Assembly (NCBI GenBank): GCA_963662155.1
Contig: OY759275.1
Span: 1,765,501-1,829,500 of the forward strand
Length of the DNA: 64,000 nt
Reading direction: 5' to 3'
Source of the DNA: Lamellibrachia columna
Taxonomy: Eukaryota; Annelida; Polychaeta; Sabellida; Siboglinidae
Both the position numbers and the translations under genes were made by a program. Below the pieces are notes generated by a model. It was not told the DNA's origin. It saw nothing but the letters and a program-made list of their open reading frames with translations, and ran no database searches. Each line of letters starts with the position of its first letter. Position 1 is the stretch's first letter. This document shows, piece after piece, positions 47,484-58,332 of this stretch.

Positions 47484-48453
47484 GGGAAGACCAGGGCTAG
47501 TTGTAACACGGGTAAGTTGTAACAGACATACTACAGACAAACCTACTATTGCAGATTATTTCATAAGGTACCAGTACGTTCATCAGTAGTTTTAAGCATG
47601 TCGTTGGAAAGATAAAATAACAGATTATTTCGTAAGGTACCAGTACGTTCATCAATAGTTTTAAGCATGGCGTTGGAAAGGTAAAATAACAGATTATTTC
47701 ATAAGGTACCAGTACGTTCATCAATAGTTTTAAGCATGTCGTTCGAAAGATAACATAACAGTGCCATTTAAAAAACAGTAATTTGTTATACTTTCACTAG
47801 TCTAAAAGTCTGTGTGCTTTATTCTATGATGTTCTTTTTTGGTAGTTCTAGTCATGAATATATGCTCTAGCTGTCACACAGGCCATTAAGCAGTGTTTTA
47901 AATATGTCTAATAGAATCACATATGTTGTGAATGAGATGGTGCTGGGGCAAGTTGTAACATTTCCCTGGACAAATTGTAACATAGAAGTATCAGGCGAAA
48001 AATGTCACTCGAGGTCGGCAAAGTGTTGGGAAAGTGCCATCCATTGTGATTCGGATAGCGTTTAATAAACATTTTGTAATTAACATGATTATTTTCATTA
48101 CAATGTTTGCACGGCGTTCCAATGGGGGATCTGCCAATTATTTTTTATATAAATATTTTATGTAGGGCTTTCTACGTTTTATAAGCTAGTCATATATCCT
48201 AGATTTATATTAAAACATTCAAAGCTATTAATTGCATATAGTTTCGATCGGGTAACAATTTGAACTGCAATCCTGAAATATGCTGTTTTTGTTACAACCA
48301 GCCCCGGTCTCCCCTAGTATGTGAATACATTGCACATGTTGAAACCTTTCTCATCAAGCCATTTCTGAACCAATCAAATGTTATGTTTCTTTGTAAATTA
48401 ATGATAATTAATAACAAAATGCTGGTTTTGTTACAACTAGCCCCGGTCTCCCC
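47484..48453. mobile_element. MITE-like element with inverted termini
   Basis: The left end (47484-47508) and right end (48429-48453, with a second right end at 48290-48314) are inverted copies of a 25-bp terminus containing GACCRGGGCTRGTTGTAACA. Each is flanked by TA, as in Tc1/mariner-type insertions. Subterminal AGTTGTAACA blocks recur inside (near 47951 and 47976). No transposase, so non-autonomous. Confidence 0.72.
47552..47758. repeat. 69-bp tandem repeat, 3 copies, inside the MITE
   Basis: CAGATTATTTCRTAAGGTAC and TTTTAAGCATGKCGTTSGAA recur at 69-bp spacing. Confidence 0.9.
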
Positions 48454-48550
48454 TAGTATGTGAATACATTGCACATGTGGAAACCTTTCTCATCAGGCCA
48501 TTTCTGAACCAATAAAATGTTGTGTTTCTTTGTAAATTAATTATAATTTG
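48278..48550. repeat. 139-bp duplication of the MITE right end and flank
   Basis: The right terminus and the adjoining TATGTGAATACATTGCACAT flank occur twice, 139 bp apart. The flank is included, so the duplication followed insertion. Confidence 0.85.
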
Positions 48551-49273
48551 CTTTGAAAGAGTCAGTGTTCACATATACTTTAATGTTGTTTATCTGACTG
48601 TCATGTTTTGTAAACAGAACATGTAAATAGTGTCTAGCATTGCTGCTGTAAGGTTGAAATTAAGTCTCAAGTCTTACAGTGATAATAAGATCAGGGTAGT
48701 TTTGATGGAATTTGAAACTGCAGAATGCAATTGATTTCAAAGCTGGTGATGTGACTTGGTTTTAATGATAACATATTATCTCTATATAGATTCAAATGTT
48801 TGGATTATACAGTATATTGTAGCACAATGACAACCCACCTGGAAACCACACTAAGTGGAGTTTGTGTGTTCCCATCTGTTGGCAAGAGGGGGAGGGTACA
48901 ATGTGTGAATACCCCCACCCCCAACTCTGTTCCACATGTGTTTGTTTTATTGAAATCATTGGACTAACTGTCGACATTTAATTATTTATTTAATTCACCC
49001 CAAAATAGTATTTGAGTTTGATTTGTTTCTTTGATTTACATGAATACAAAGACCAAGAAAAGTGATGTTTCTACATGCATGTCAACAAAGTTGTGTATGT
49101 TTTGTAATACAAATTAAGGAATGGACAAACTAATTTCAATATAATACAACACGCATACATAGTCCATCTGACTGAAGTGACCACCTTTGTAGTCTGTGTT
49201 GTTCCTATGTCTCTTGGTCAGTTGAAACATCTTCAAGTGGCAATTAAATGAAATTTCCCTGCAGTTCTAACAA
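48551..49273. other. Intron, nothing recognised
   Basis: AT-rich, unique in the window. TTTCCCTGCAG at 49253-49263 resembles an acceptor (see findings). Confidence 0.45.
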
Positions 49274-49545
49274 CATCTTCCCTGCAGCGTTGTCGTACTA
49301 GATACCAGCGCCATACAATCCTGTTAACATCTTCCCTGCAGCGTTGTCGTACTAGATACCAGTGCCATACAATCCTGTTAACATCTTCCCTGCAGCGTTG
49401 TCATACTAGATACCAGTGCCATAAAATCCTGGTAACATCTTCCCTGCAGCGTTGTCGTACTAGATACCAGTGCCATACAATCCTGTTAACATCTTCCCTG
49501 CAGCATTGTCGTACTAGATACCAGTGCCATACAATCCTGTTCACA
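49274..49545. repeat. 54-bp tandem repeat, 5 copies
   Basis: CATCTTCCCTGCAGCGTTGT and ACTAGATACCAGTGCCATAC recur every 54 bp. The 62-codon minus ORF across it is an artefact. Confidence 0.93.
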
Positions 49546-49784
49546 TTTCTTCGGAGTTCTGTTATGTTCCTACTCAAACGTAATACCATATGTTAAATAT
49601 GGAATAATAAAAGTACAATACTGTTTATTAATGCATGGTTCACATTGTACCTGTTAGACTGAACGAACACAGTAAAGATACGGCAAACAACATCAGCCCG
49701 TAGAATTATTCGCCACGGTGTTCTACGGGGTTCACTTGGGCTGATGTTATTGTACATATACTGCTTGCCTATCACACACATTTT

Positions 49785-50774
49785 CAAACAACACCGCATC
49801 CACTGCCACATATATACAGATGTCTGCCATCTAACCACACAGACGCGCTACAGCAAATCCATGAATATGTGCGAGACTTAAGACGATGGCTGACCAACAA
49901 CCGATTTGTACTGAACGAAACGAAAACGGAAGCCATCCAGTCTATGTTTGCAAGGGTGAGGTATCGAGCATTCATGCTAGCAGATTCCCCATACCACTGA
50001 AGCTGGCTGTTCATGACATCGATGTTGTTGTGGACAACGGTTTCGACATGTTGGCTCAAGTGTCAAATGCTTGTCATTGCGCTTACGATAATTTTTTCCG
50101 CATCGCCAAGATACGCGCGAGCGTGACAACTGCTGCGTGCAGGAGTCTGTTGCACTCTCTCGTGATGTTGCATCTTGACTACAACAACGCGATCATTTAA
50201 CAAGATTTAACAAGATTGCCATCACAAACAACAAGTTCCAGATGGCAAGTGGACAAGGAAACCATTGGCTTATCAAGAGTACAACAATGTTATCATCTAT
50301 ATCTGTCAGTTCTATTTTAAAACATATTCACACTACTAGCATTAACACAATCATTTGACAGTTTATTCCTGTATGGAATCACTGACTGTCTGATGCACCG
50401 TCTGGAGATGGTCCAGCACTCGGCGGCCAGAGTCGTTCTGCGAGTAAAGCAGCAGGATCAACAAAGCATGACTGCAGCACTACAGTGTCTGCAGTGGTTG
50501 CCAGTGAAGTGACACATCAAGTATAAAATACTTGTTCTTGTGTTCCACACCCTTCATGTGTGACTGGATGCCGGCTTACCTCGCCTCTCTGATCACGCCT
50601 TATGTGCCATGCCACCCTCAGCAATCCGCCGACCGCATGCTACTGACTGTGCCGCGTCACAACCTTGAGTGGTACGGACGCCTTTCATTCTCGCGTGCGG
50701 GGCCGACCCTCTGGAATGCGCTGCCTGAAGACCTGCGGCTGATTGAGTGCATGGACACACGGTCCTTTCATTAG
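49785..50774 (+). mobile_element. L2/CR1-group LINE, decayed 3' half of RT
   Basis: Plus strand in shifting frames: YTDVCHL (position of the YADD-x-x-L core, degenerate), LRRWLTNNRFVLNETKTEAI, LLHSLVMLHLDYNNAI, then after an insertion YGITDCLMHRLEMVQHSAAR, LQWLPV and RAGPTLWNALPEDLR. These are the thumb and C-terminal motifs of L2-like elements and differ from the CR1/Jockey-like LINE elsewhere. Dead copy. It ends abruptly at about 50762 against Penelope-flanking sequence. Confidence 0.8.
50199..50372 (-). mobile_element. Short LINE 3' end nested in the L2-like element
   Basis: About 170 bp of the other LINE family: tail TTTAACAAGATTTAACAAG, 3' untranslated sequence and the last codons on the minus strand. 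It splits DYNNAI from YGITDC of the L2-like coding. Confidence 0.82.
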
Positions 50775-51165
50775 CGTTAGAATGCGCTGTTGTCCGGTGT
50801 CATGTGACCTGGGTGTTGCCACATGACAGCAGTTCCATGAAGATCGCGGGAAAATTGTAGCCGCCGTCTCTGTTTATCTCTGGGTGCCTCTCCCTAATTT
50901 TTATAGCTTCGCTTATCTTTCTCCTCAAGAAGTTGTCCTTTCTGGCTATCACTGTCGCATCTCTGGCCGTGATGTTACGACCCTGGTTGACCTGATGTTA
51001 TGACCCTGGTTGACCTGATGTTATGACCCTGGTTGACCTGATGCTATGACCCTGTTTGACCTGATGTTCCTCTACAGCTTTGATGTTTGTGTGTTCTTTG
51101 AGTCTGGACCCTAGTGACCTGCTGGTTTCGCCCACGTATGTTTGTTGACATTTGGGACACTACCT
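50762..51165 (-). mobile_element. Penelope-like GIY-YIG fragment (U6)
   Basis: Same fragment, more diverged. A 21-bp stretch with TTATGACCCTGGTTGACCTG is tandemly repeated about four times (50972-51065), where other units have one copy. Confidence 0.72.
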
Positions 51166-51201
51166 CATGTTTCACCCCGGACATGTTTTTTTTTTTTTTT
51201 T

Positions 51202-52079
51202 GTCCTTGGGGTGTTGCACTGTGGATATTATGGTGCTGTAGGGTTTGTGGTATGTCCCCACTCTGTGTTGTCCTTTGGGTGTTCACTGTGGATATTATGG
51301 TGTAGGGTTTGTGGTATGTCCCCACTCTGTGTTGTCCTTGGGGTGTTGCACTGTAGATATTATGGTGCTGTAGGGTTTGTGGTAAGTCCCCACTCTGTGT
51401 TGTCCTTGGGGTGTTGCACTGTGGATATTATGGTGTTGTAGGGTTTGTGGTATGTCCCCACTCTGTGTTGTCCTTGGGGTGTTCCACTGTGGATATTGTG
51501 GTGTTGTAGAGTTTGTGATATGTCCCCACTCTGTGTTTTCCTTGGGGTGTTCCACTGTGGATATCATGGTGTTGTAGGGTTTGTGGTATGTCCCCACTCT
51601 GTGTTGTCCTTGGGGTGTTCCACTGTGGATATTGTGGTGTTGTAGGATTTGTGGTATGTCCCCACTCTGTGTTGTCCTTGGGGTGTTGCACTGTGGATAT
51701 TATGGTGTTGTAGGGTTTGTGGTATGTCCCCACTCTGTGTTGTCCTTGGGTTTTCCACTGTGGATATTGTGGTGTAGGGTTTGTGGTATGTCCCCACTCT
51801 GTGTTGTCCTTGGGGGGTTGCACTGTGCATATTATGGTGTTGTAGGGTTTGTGGTATGTCCCCACTCTGTGTTGTCCTTGGGGTGTTCCACTGTGGATAT
51901 TATGGTGTTGTAGGGTTTGTGGTATGTCCCCACTCTGTGTTGTCCTTGGGGTGTTCCACTGTGTATATTATGGTGTTGTAGGGTTTGTGGTATGTCCCCA
52001 CTCTGTGTTGTCCTTGGGGTGTTCCACTGTGGATATTATGGTGTTGTAGGGTTTGTGGTATGTCCCCAATCTGTGTTGT
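51202..52079. repeat. 68-bp satellite, about 13 copies (U6)
   Basis: 878 bp. Several copies carry 1-3 bp deletions, unlike the other arrays. Starts after a T17 run. Confidence 0.94.
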
Positions 52080-52565
52080 CAGAAGATGGTGGTCAATTTC
52101 TCCAACTGTTTACACAGAGGGATGACCGGTGTCTTTCTGGTTTCTCCTGGTCTACATGGGTTGTCTTTGACGTTTTCTTTGTCATGTTAAACATCTGCTC
52201 CCAGTGGTTTCTGGCCCTGAGTGCTGTGTTGACATGTGTGACTTTTGTGTTGACATGTGTGACTTCTGTGTTGACATGTGTGACTTCTGTGTTGACATGT
52301 GTGACGTGTGATTTCGGTCACATCACACCAGACAACAGCACATTCTACTCCCGGTGGTTGTTGGCCCTGAGTGCTGTGTTGACATGTTTGACTTCTGTGT
52401 TGACATGTGTGACACCTGTGTTGACATGTGTGACTTCTGTGTTGACATGTGTGACGTTTGACTTTGGTCACATGACACCAGACAACAGCACATTCTACTC
52501 CCGGTCGTTGTTGTCCCTGAGTGCTGCGTGACTTCTGTGTTGACATGTGTGACTTCTGTGACATC
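52080..52565. repeat. Linker and 21-bp satellite (U6)
   Basis: Linker to about 52215, then two higher-order blocks of 21-bp units with TGTGATTTCGGTCACATCAC and TTTGACTTTGGTCACATGAC junctions. Confidence 0.9.
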
Positions 52566-52989
52566 TTTTACTGAAGTTGAAATTAGTCAAAATGAACTTC
52601 TGTCTGTACACTACATGCCACCACAAATACTGATATGTACATAATGTAATAAAACAAAACAACAAAATTAAATAAGCCAAATAAAAAGCACATGTTTGTT
52701 GATTTAAAATATCAAACAGGATAGCAGATACTTTCAGGTGTTTTGGAGAGATTAAAAATAATATACTGTTACTTGTCTATTAAGTGAGAGTATATTACAT
52801 TATAAAAGACTTACTTTGGCAGGAAACCTGCAGTGTTCCCTCCTTTTACATTTAAATATCATCAGTTTTGCACATCCACTCAATTGTGGTACATTACGTG
52901 ACGGACATTACTTGACGCTCATAGTTTGTACCTTAACTCACGGCATTGGCCATAATGTAGCAAGATAACCTGTGTTTGCTAGTAACAGC
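52566..52989. other. AT-rich spacer before the LINE (U6)
   Basis: Copy of 4963-5385. No gene. Confidence 0.5.
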
Positions 52990-53486
52990 TTTAACAAGAT
53001 TTAAAAGGATTTGTTATCTCAAGTCAAAGGCCCATATGGCAAGTGGACAAGGAAGCCATTTGCCTTGGTGTGTAACCCGCCCTCCTGAGATATGTGTCAA
53101 CCTTGTAAATGTTGTTTATCACCGTTAGCGTTAACCTTTCTAAGCACTTTTGTGTCATCTGCAAATTTCAGTACGTTGCTTGTTATATTGTCGTCCAAGT
53201 CATTGATATATATATTAAGAATAATAAAGGTCCTAATAATGTGGTACCCCACTCGAAACTGATTTCCAGTTTGATACCTCTTCATCTACTACAACACGCT
53301 GTGTTCTGTCAATCAGCCATTGTTCTATCCAGTCAATTATGCCATCCCCGATACCATGGGCTTTTAATGTAAGTGGTAATCTTTGATGTGGCACTTTGTC
53401 AAAAGCTTTCTGAAAATGGAAGTAGATAATATCTCCTGACGATCCTTCGTCTATCCACTGATTTCTTCCAAAAAACATAACATATT
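52990..53486 (-). mobile_element. CR1/Jockey-like LINE, 3' portion, interrupted (U6)
   Basis: As 5386-5882, with the same internal deletion. INDLDDNITSNVLKFADDTK is readable at 53097-53215. Confidence 0.82.
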
Positions 53487-54281
53487 TAATAAACTTGAAA
53501 TCTGTTTTGAGTGGGGTACCACAGGGATCAGTATTAGGCCCTATGCTGTTTTTAATATATATAAATGATTTGGAAGATGACATATTTAGCAAAGTACTCA
53601 AATTTGCAGATGACACAAACGTATTCAGAAAGGTTACTAATGATACAGATAAACAAAGTTTACAGGATGATCTAGATAAATTAGTTAAATGGTCTGAAAA
53701 ATGGCAAATGTTATTCAATTTTGGGAATTGTAAATGTATACACATAGGACATGGAAACATGGACGAAGAATATAAAATGGGGGATGCTGTACTAGGTAGA
53801 ACCACACAAGAAATGGACTTAGGAGTAACATTTAGTGCTGACATGAAAGTTTCAGAGCAATGTGGGATTGCTGGTTCGAAAGGAAATCAAATTCTAGGGC
53901 TAATTAGGAGAACTATCACGTATAAGGAGAAACAGCTAATTGTACCCCTGTACAAAGCAATAGTTAGACCACATTTGGAATATTGTATTCAAGCATGGAG
54001 ACCATATCGTAAAAAGAACATAGACAAGCTAGAAAGAATACAACGAAGAGCAACTAAAATGATTCCACAATTGAGAGACCTTAGTTACTAAAGTCGCTTA
54101 TTACAATGTGGTTTGACAACACTAGAGACCAGGAGACTAAGAGGAGACCAAATAGAAGTGTTTAAAATAGTGAACGGTTATGAGGATGTTGATAGGAATA
54201 TGTTCTTCAAACTTAGAGAAGGCAGTAGAACCAGAGGACACAAAGCAGCATTAGTTAAGGAGCAGTGTAGGTTGGACATGA
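53487..54281 (+). mobile_element. Nested plus-strand LINE, first part (U6)
   Basis: KSVLSGVPQGSVLGPMLFLI onward, stop at 54091, continuing in CGLTTLETRRLRGDQ to 54281, where a third LINE interrupts. Confidence 0.84.
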
Positions 54282-55413
54282 TTTAACAAGATTTACCATC
54301 CAAGCCAAAGGCCCAGATGGCAAGTGGACAAGGAAGCCATTGGCTTATCGAGAGTCCAACAATGTTCATCTACTTATAGTCCGCCCTCCTGAGATATGTG
54401 TCAACCTTGTTTTTAAACATATTCACGCTGCTAGCAGTTACACAATCTGTAGACAATTTGTTCCATTCATTTATTGTCCTCTGTGAGAACGAGTGCTTCC
54501 TGATGTCCAATCTACATTGATCCTTTACTAATTTTACCTCATGTCCTCTAGTTCTGCTATCCTTCTTGAGTGAGAAAAACATATTTCTATCAATATTTTC
54601 ATACCCATTCAATATCTTAAAAACTTCAATCTGATCTCCTCTTAACCTCCTTGTCTCTAGAGTTGTTAAACCACATTCTTTCAGGCGTTCTTCATAACTA
54701 AGGTCTCTCGGTTCTGGAATCATTTTAGTTGCTCTCCTTTGTATGCGTTCAAGCGTATCTATATCCTTCTTACGATATGGTCTCCATGCTTGTATACAGT
54801 ATTTTAAATGAGGTCTAACTATTGCTTTATAAAGAGGTATAATTAACTTTTTTCCCTTGTATGTTATGTTTCTTCTAATCAATCCAAGAATTTGATTACC
54901 CTTTGAAGCTGCAATACCACACTGCTCTGAAACTTTCATATCAGCGCTTATTGTAACTCCTAAGTCCTTTTCTTTTACAGTATTACCCAGAACAGTATCT
55001 CCCATTTTATGGTTTACATTCAAGTTCCTATGTCCTGTATGTAGGCATTTACATTTCCCAAAATTGAACAACATCTGCCATTTCTCAGACCATTTCACTA
55101 ATCTGTCTAGATCGTTTTGTAAATGTTGTTTATCACCACCGTTTTTAACCTTTCTAAACAGTTTTGTGTCATCCGCAAATTTCAGTACGTTACTTGTTAT
55201 ACTGTCGTCCAAGTCATTGATATAAATTAAGAATAATATAGGTCCTAATACTGATCCTTGAGGTAGCCCACTCAAAACCGATTTCCAATTTGAAACTTCT
55301 CCATCTACTACAACTCGTTGTCTTCTGTCAGTCAGCCATTGTTCTATCCAGTCAGTTATGCTATCCCCGATACCATGGGCTTTTAATTTAAGTAGTAATC
55401 TTTGATGTGGCAC
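54282..55413 (-). mobile_element. Third-level LINE, best-preserved ORF (U6)
   Basis: The best LINE reading frame in the window: the open frame runs from 55446 down to 54370, and its LINE part (from 55413) starts at VPHQRLLLKLKAHGIGDSI. It runs through LSGLPQGSVLGPILFLIYIN, LKFADDTKLFRKV (palm A-D-D), YKAIVRPHLKYCIQAWRPYR and WNKLSTDCVTASSVNMFKNK to the stop, then a 3' region and the tail TTTAACAAGATTTACC. It lacks the fingers and endonuclease, so it is a truncated copy. The first codons of the open frame belong to the flanking element. Confidence 0.86.
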
Positions 55414-55635
55414 TTTCTCACAGAGGGTGATAAATGAATGGAACAAACTACTAAATGATTGTGTTAATGCTAGTAGTGTGAATATGTTTAAAAATAGAAT
55501 TTACAGATATCTGATTAGGGCGGGCTACACATAGATGAAAAAATTGTTGGACTCTTGATAAGCCAATGGCTTCCTTGTCCACTTGCCATCTGGAACTTGT
55601 TGTTTGGGATGGCAATCTTGTTAAATCTTGTTAAA
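55414..55635 (+). mobile_element. Nested plus-strand LINE, 3' end (U6)
   Basis: NEWNKLLNDCVNASSVNMFK, IRAGYT-like end, stop, short 3' region and tail ATCTTGTTAAATCTTGTTAA at 55616-55635. Confidence 0.82.
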
Positions 55636-56070
55636 CATGACCTCGCTTTTAGGAATCCATGTTGAGATTAATTTAATAATTTATGCCTAACAAGGAAGTC
55701 CACCATTTGGTCTATGATTAACCTTTCTAATAATTTACAAATCACTGACGTTAAACTCACTGGTCTGTGATTCCCTGACTTATTTCTCGAACCTTTTTTA
55801 AATAATGGTATGATGTTTGCTTCTTTCCATTCAAAAGGAACAACTCCCTCTTTTAATGGCAAGTTGAACACTCTTGTAAGTGGTATACTGATTTGTTCTA
55901 CTGTTTCCATTAGCAGTTTTGGATGAATTCCATCTACTCCAGGTGATTTATTGTCCATTGCCTTTATTTTCTTAGCTACCATTTCTGGAGTTACAATTCA
56001 CTGCCTTAAATAGTCAGAATTAGCCTTTAGCTTTAAATTCCCCTCCTTTGTAGTATCAATAGAAATTCAA
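55636..56070 (-). mobile_element. CR1/Jockey-like LINE, 5' portion of RT (U6)
   Basis: KIKAMDNKSPGVDGIHPKLL, VVPFEWKEANIIPLFKKGSR, PVSLTSVICKLLERLIIDQM and DFLVRHKLLN, the cleanest copy of this part. Confidence 0.84.
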
Positions 56071-56407
56071 GTGTAATTAACTATAGGTGTCAGACCACAG
56101 TAAAAAATTGCATTGGTGGCCATGTTAACGTTTTGTCTGATTTTAAGAAAACGTGACCATTAAAATTCAGAACATTTTTTACAGCAACTGCCATCATCTC
56201 ATTGGCATGCTGATCAAGTTTTGTCAATATCACACACCCCCTAATGGTACCACCAGCTCTTTTAAAATGCCCCCATGTGTGATACCAGTAAATATTTACA
56301 AAAATAGCCAAGTATTCATGTGCCTATGTGGCCCATAGCAGAAAAATTCCCATAAATCTCTCCACCTGCTAAACTCTCACAAAAATGCACTATTTCACAG
56401 CCAATAG
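56071..56407. repeat. Unclassified interspersed repeat (U6)
   Basis: Copy of 32661-32980. Confidence 0.6.
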
Positions 56408-57085
56408 CAGGCCCGTAGCCAGGGGAGTTCAGAGGGTTCACATGAAGCCCCCTTTTTTGAACCACCTTCCAAAAATATTAACCCCCTTTTTATGTGAACC
56501 CTATATCGTGAACCCTCTCAAAAGCGTGAACCTCCAATAATGTGAAAACAATAATATTATTTTTATAATAATTTGAAAATAATACTACTTTCATAGTATT
56601 ATTGAGTTGATGTGTTTTAAGAAGGGGGGAGGTTCACGCTTTAGAGAGGATGTTTCATGCTTTTGAGAAGGAGGTTCACATTGATGAAAATAATATTATC
56701 TTCATATTATTGAGGTGTTCACACTTTTCAAAAGCGGGTTTACGCTTTTCAGAAGGGGATTCACATTTTTGGAAAACGGGTTTCACTTTTATAAAAATAA
56801 TATTATTTTCATGTTATTAGGGGGTTCACGCTTTTGAGAAGGGGGTTATCTTTTTGGAAAGGGGTGTTCACGCTTTTCAGAAGGGGGTTCACGCTTTTCA
56901 GAAGAAGATATGAAGAATAAAGAATTCACGTTTATGAAAAATACTAAATAATATTGGGGGAGGGGTTCACGCTTTTGAGAAGCGGTTTCACATTTTTGAA
57001 AAAGCGGGTTTCACATTTATTAAAACATTATAATATTATCTTCATGTTATTGGGGGTTCACACTTTTTAGAGAGGGGTTCAAATC
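56408..57085. repeat. Palindromic GGTTCACGCTTTTGAGAAGG region (U6)
   Basis: Close copy of 32981-33660, with the same CAGGCCCGTAGCCAGGGG start. Confidence 0.7.
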
Positions 57086-57512
57086 TAATTATATATTATG
57101 CAACTCCCTGATTTGTTTGAACTATAAATGTGTTATCAAGTCACCTTACACGTGGTCAGTTGGTAACAGCCAGAGAGCAGTGGACAATGTACAGACAGTC
57201 ACTAAGCTGTTATTCAAACAACATGAAGACTTATAATTTCATTTCATTTAATTAATTAACTTTCCCAGAAGGGGTTAATTTAATTTAATTGACATTTCCC
57301 AATTAACTCTCAATTAAGTGCTCATTTAACAGTTGATTTTACTGGATAGTTCACAGCCATGTTATCCAGGTATTTTCAGAAGGCCTGCAATCAGTATTCC
57401 TTCCACTAATGAGAGATTAAGTTTAGGCATGTGTGAATGGGGGGGGAGATCATCACAGAGCACAAATGCTCTGTAGCACTGGGGTGGGCTGGTACTTCAG
57501 GCACCTCTGAAA
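57086..57512. other. Spacer with AATTAA hairpin (U6)
   Basis: Copy of 33661-34113; a deletion joins CACCTCTGAAA to the (GTAA)n run. Confidence 0.5.
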
Positions 57513-57545
57513 ATAAGTAAGTAAACAAGTAAGTAAGTAAGTGAG
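57513..57545. repeat. (GTAA)n microsatellite (U6/U7)
   Basis: Third instance of the run at 7604. Confidence 0.85.
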
Positions 57546-57891
57546 TAATTTATTACATCCGAACTGTACACGCATTAAATAATAATATATCAGTATGTAA
57601 TTGTACGTAATAAACAGAAAGTCTTACGTTCTTATTTCATACAAAGGATAGCATCGTGTAGAAAATATCGTATGGTGTATTCTCATTGGCTGAACATAAT
57701 GCTATGTGAGACATTTTTGGCGAATATCCTGTTGGTTGTTGGTAGGGCAATCGCTCAACCGTGACTGTCCTACTGGTTTAGAATGACAGGAATTACCCAA
57801 CTGCATGCTACCTTTGTTTTGGGAAACATAGTCTTTGTATACTGTGTGTTGTGGACTGTTCACCAGTGCCTTTAAATGTCTTCTACTACAG
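57546..57891. other. Spacer leading into pair 2 (U7)
   Basis: Copy of 7637-8013, with about 45 bp deleted near 57614. Confidence 0.5.
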
Positions 57892-57975
57892 TTTGAACTC
57901 ATGCAACATTGCAATGGAAGGCATGCGGGCAATGACCACTGCACTTTCTCACTGCACAAGAGTTGAGGAACTTTG
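57892..57975 (+). CDS. LRR exon 21 (28-residue type, pair 2, U7)
   Basis: LNSCNIAMEGMRAMTTALSH, the U4 variant with Asn for Arg. The donor is the normal GTGAGT, unlike GTTAGT in U4. Confidence 0.87.
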
Positions 57976-58245
57976 GTGAGTTGATTTGTATATATTGAAA
58001 TTCATTGTGTAGTCTGACATGTATTTATTTATATGATGCTATTTATATTATAAAAGGTACAATTTTGTTTCTATGAAGGTTCATTCGTGGAAAATTATTT
58101 TGTTATGTTATTATATTAATTATGTGATCCATCATTGTTCTTAAGCTGTATTGAATGATGTGTTATGAATCATATTATTATGGTGAATCCTGCATCACTT
58201 ATGTTAATAATTATTATGTTGTGGTAATAAATAACAAATGTACAG

Positions 58246-58332
58246 GTTGGACAACAATGATCTCAGTGATCCCAAGGTCAGCGAAACTTTGGCTGACTCA
58301 ATTCATCAGATGACTTCTTTGCGGAAATTGAG
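58246..58332 (+). CDS. LRR exon 22 (29-residue type, pair 2, U7)
   Basis: LDNNDLSDPKVSETLADSIH as in U4. Last LRR exon in the window. It ends AG before donor GTAAGT, so the gene is expected to continue beyond 64000. Confidence 0.87.

Noticed and set aside
49886..50200. 104-codon independent gene
   Set aside because: Part of the decayed L2-like LINE; its LLHSLVMLHLDYNNAI end matches the LINE thumb region and the preceding coding is in another frame.
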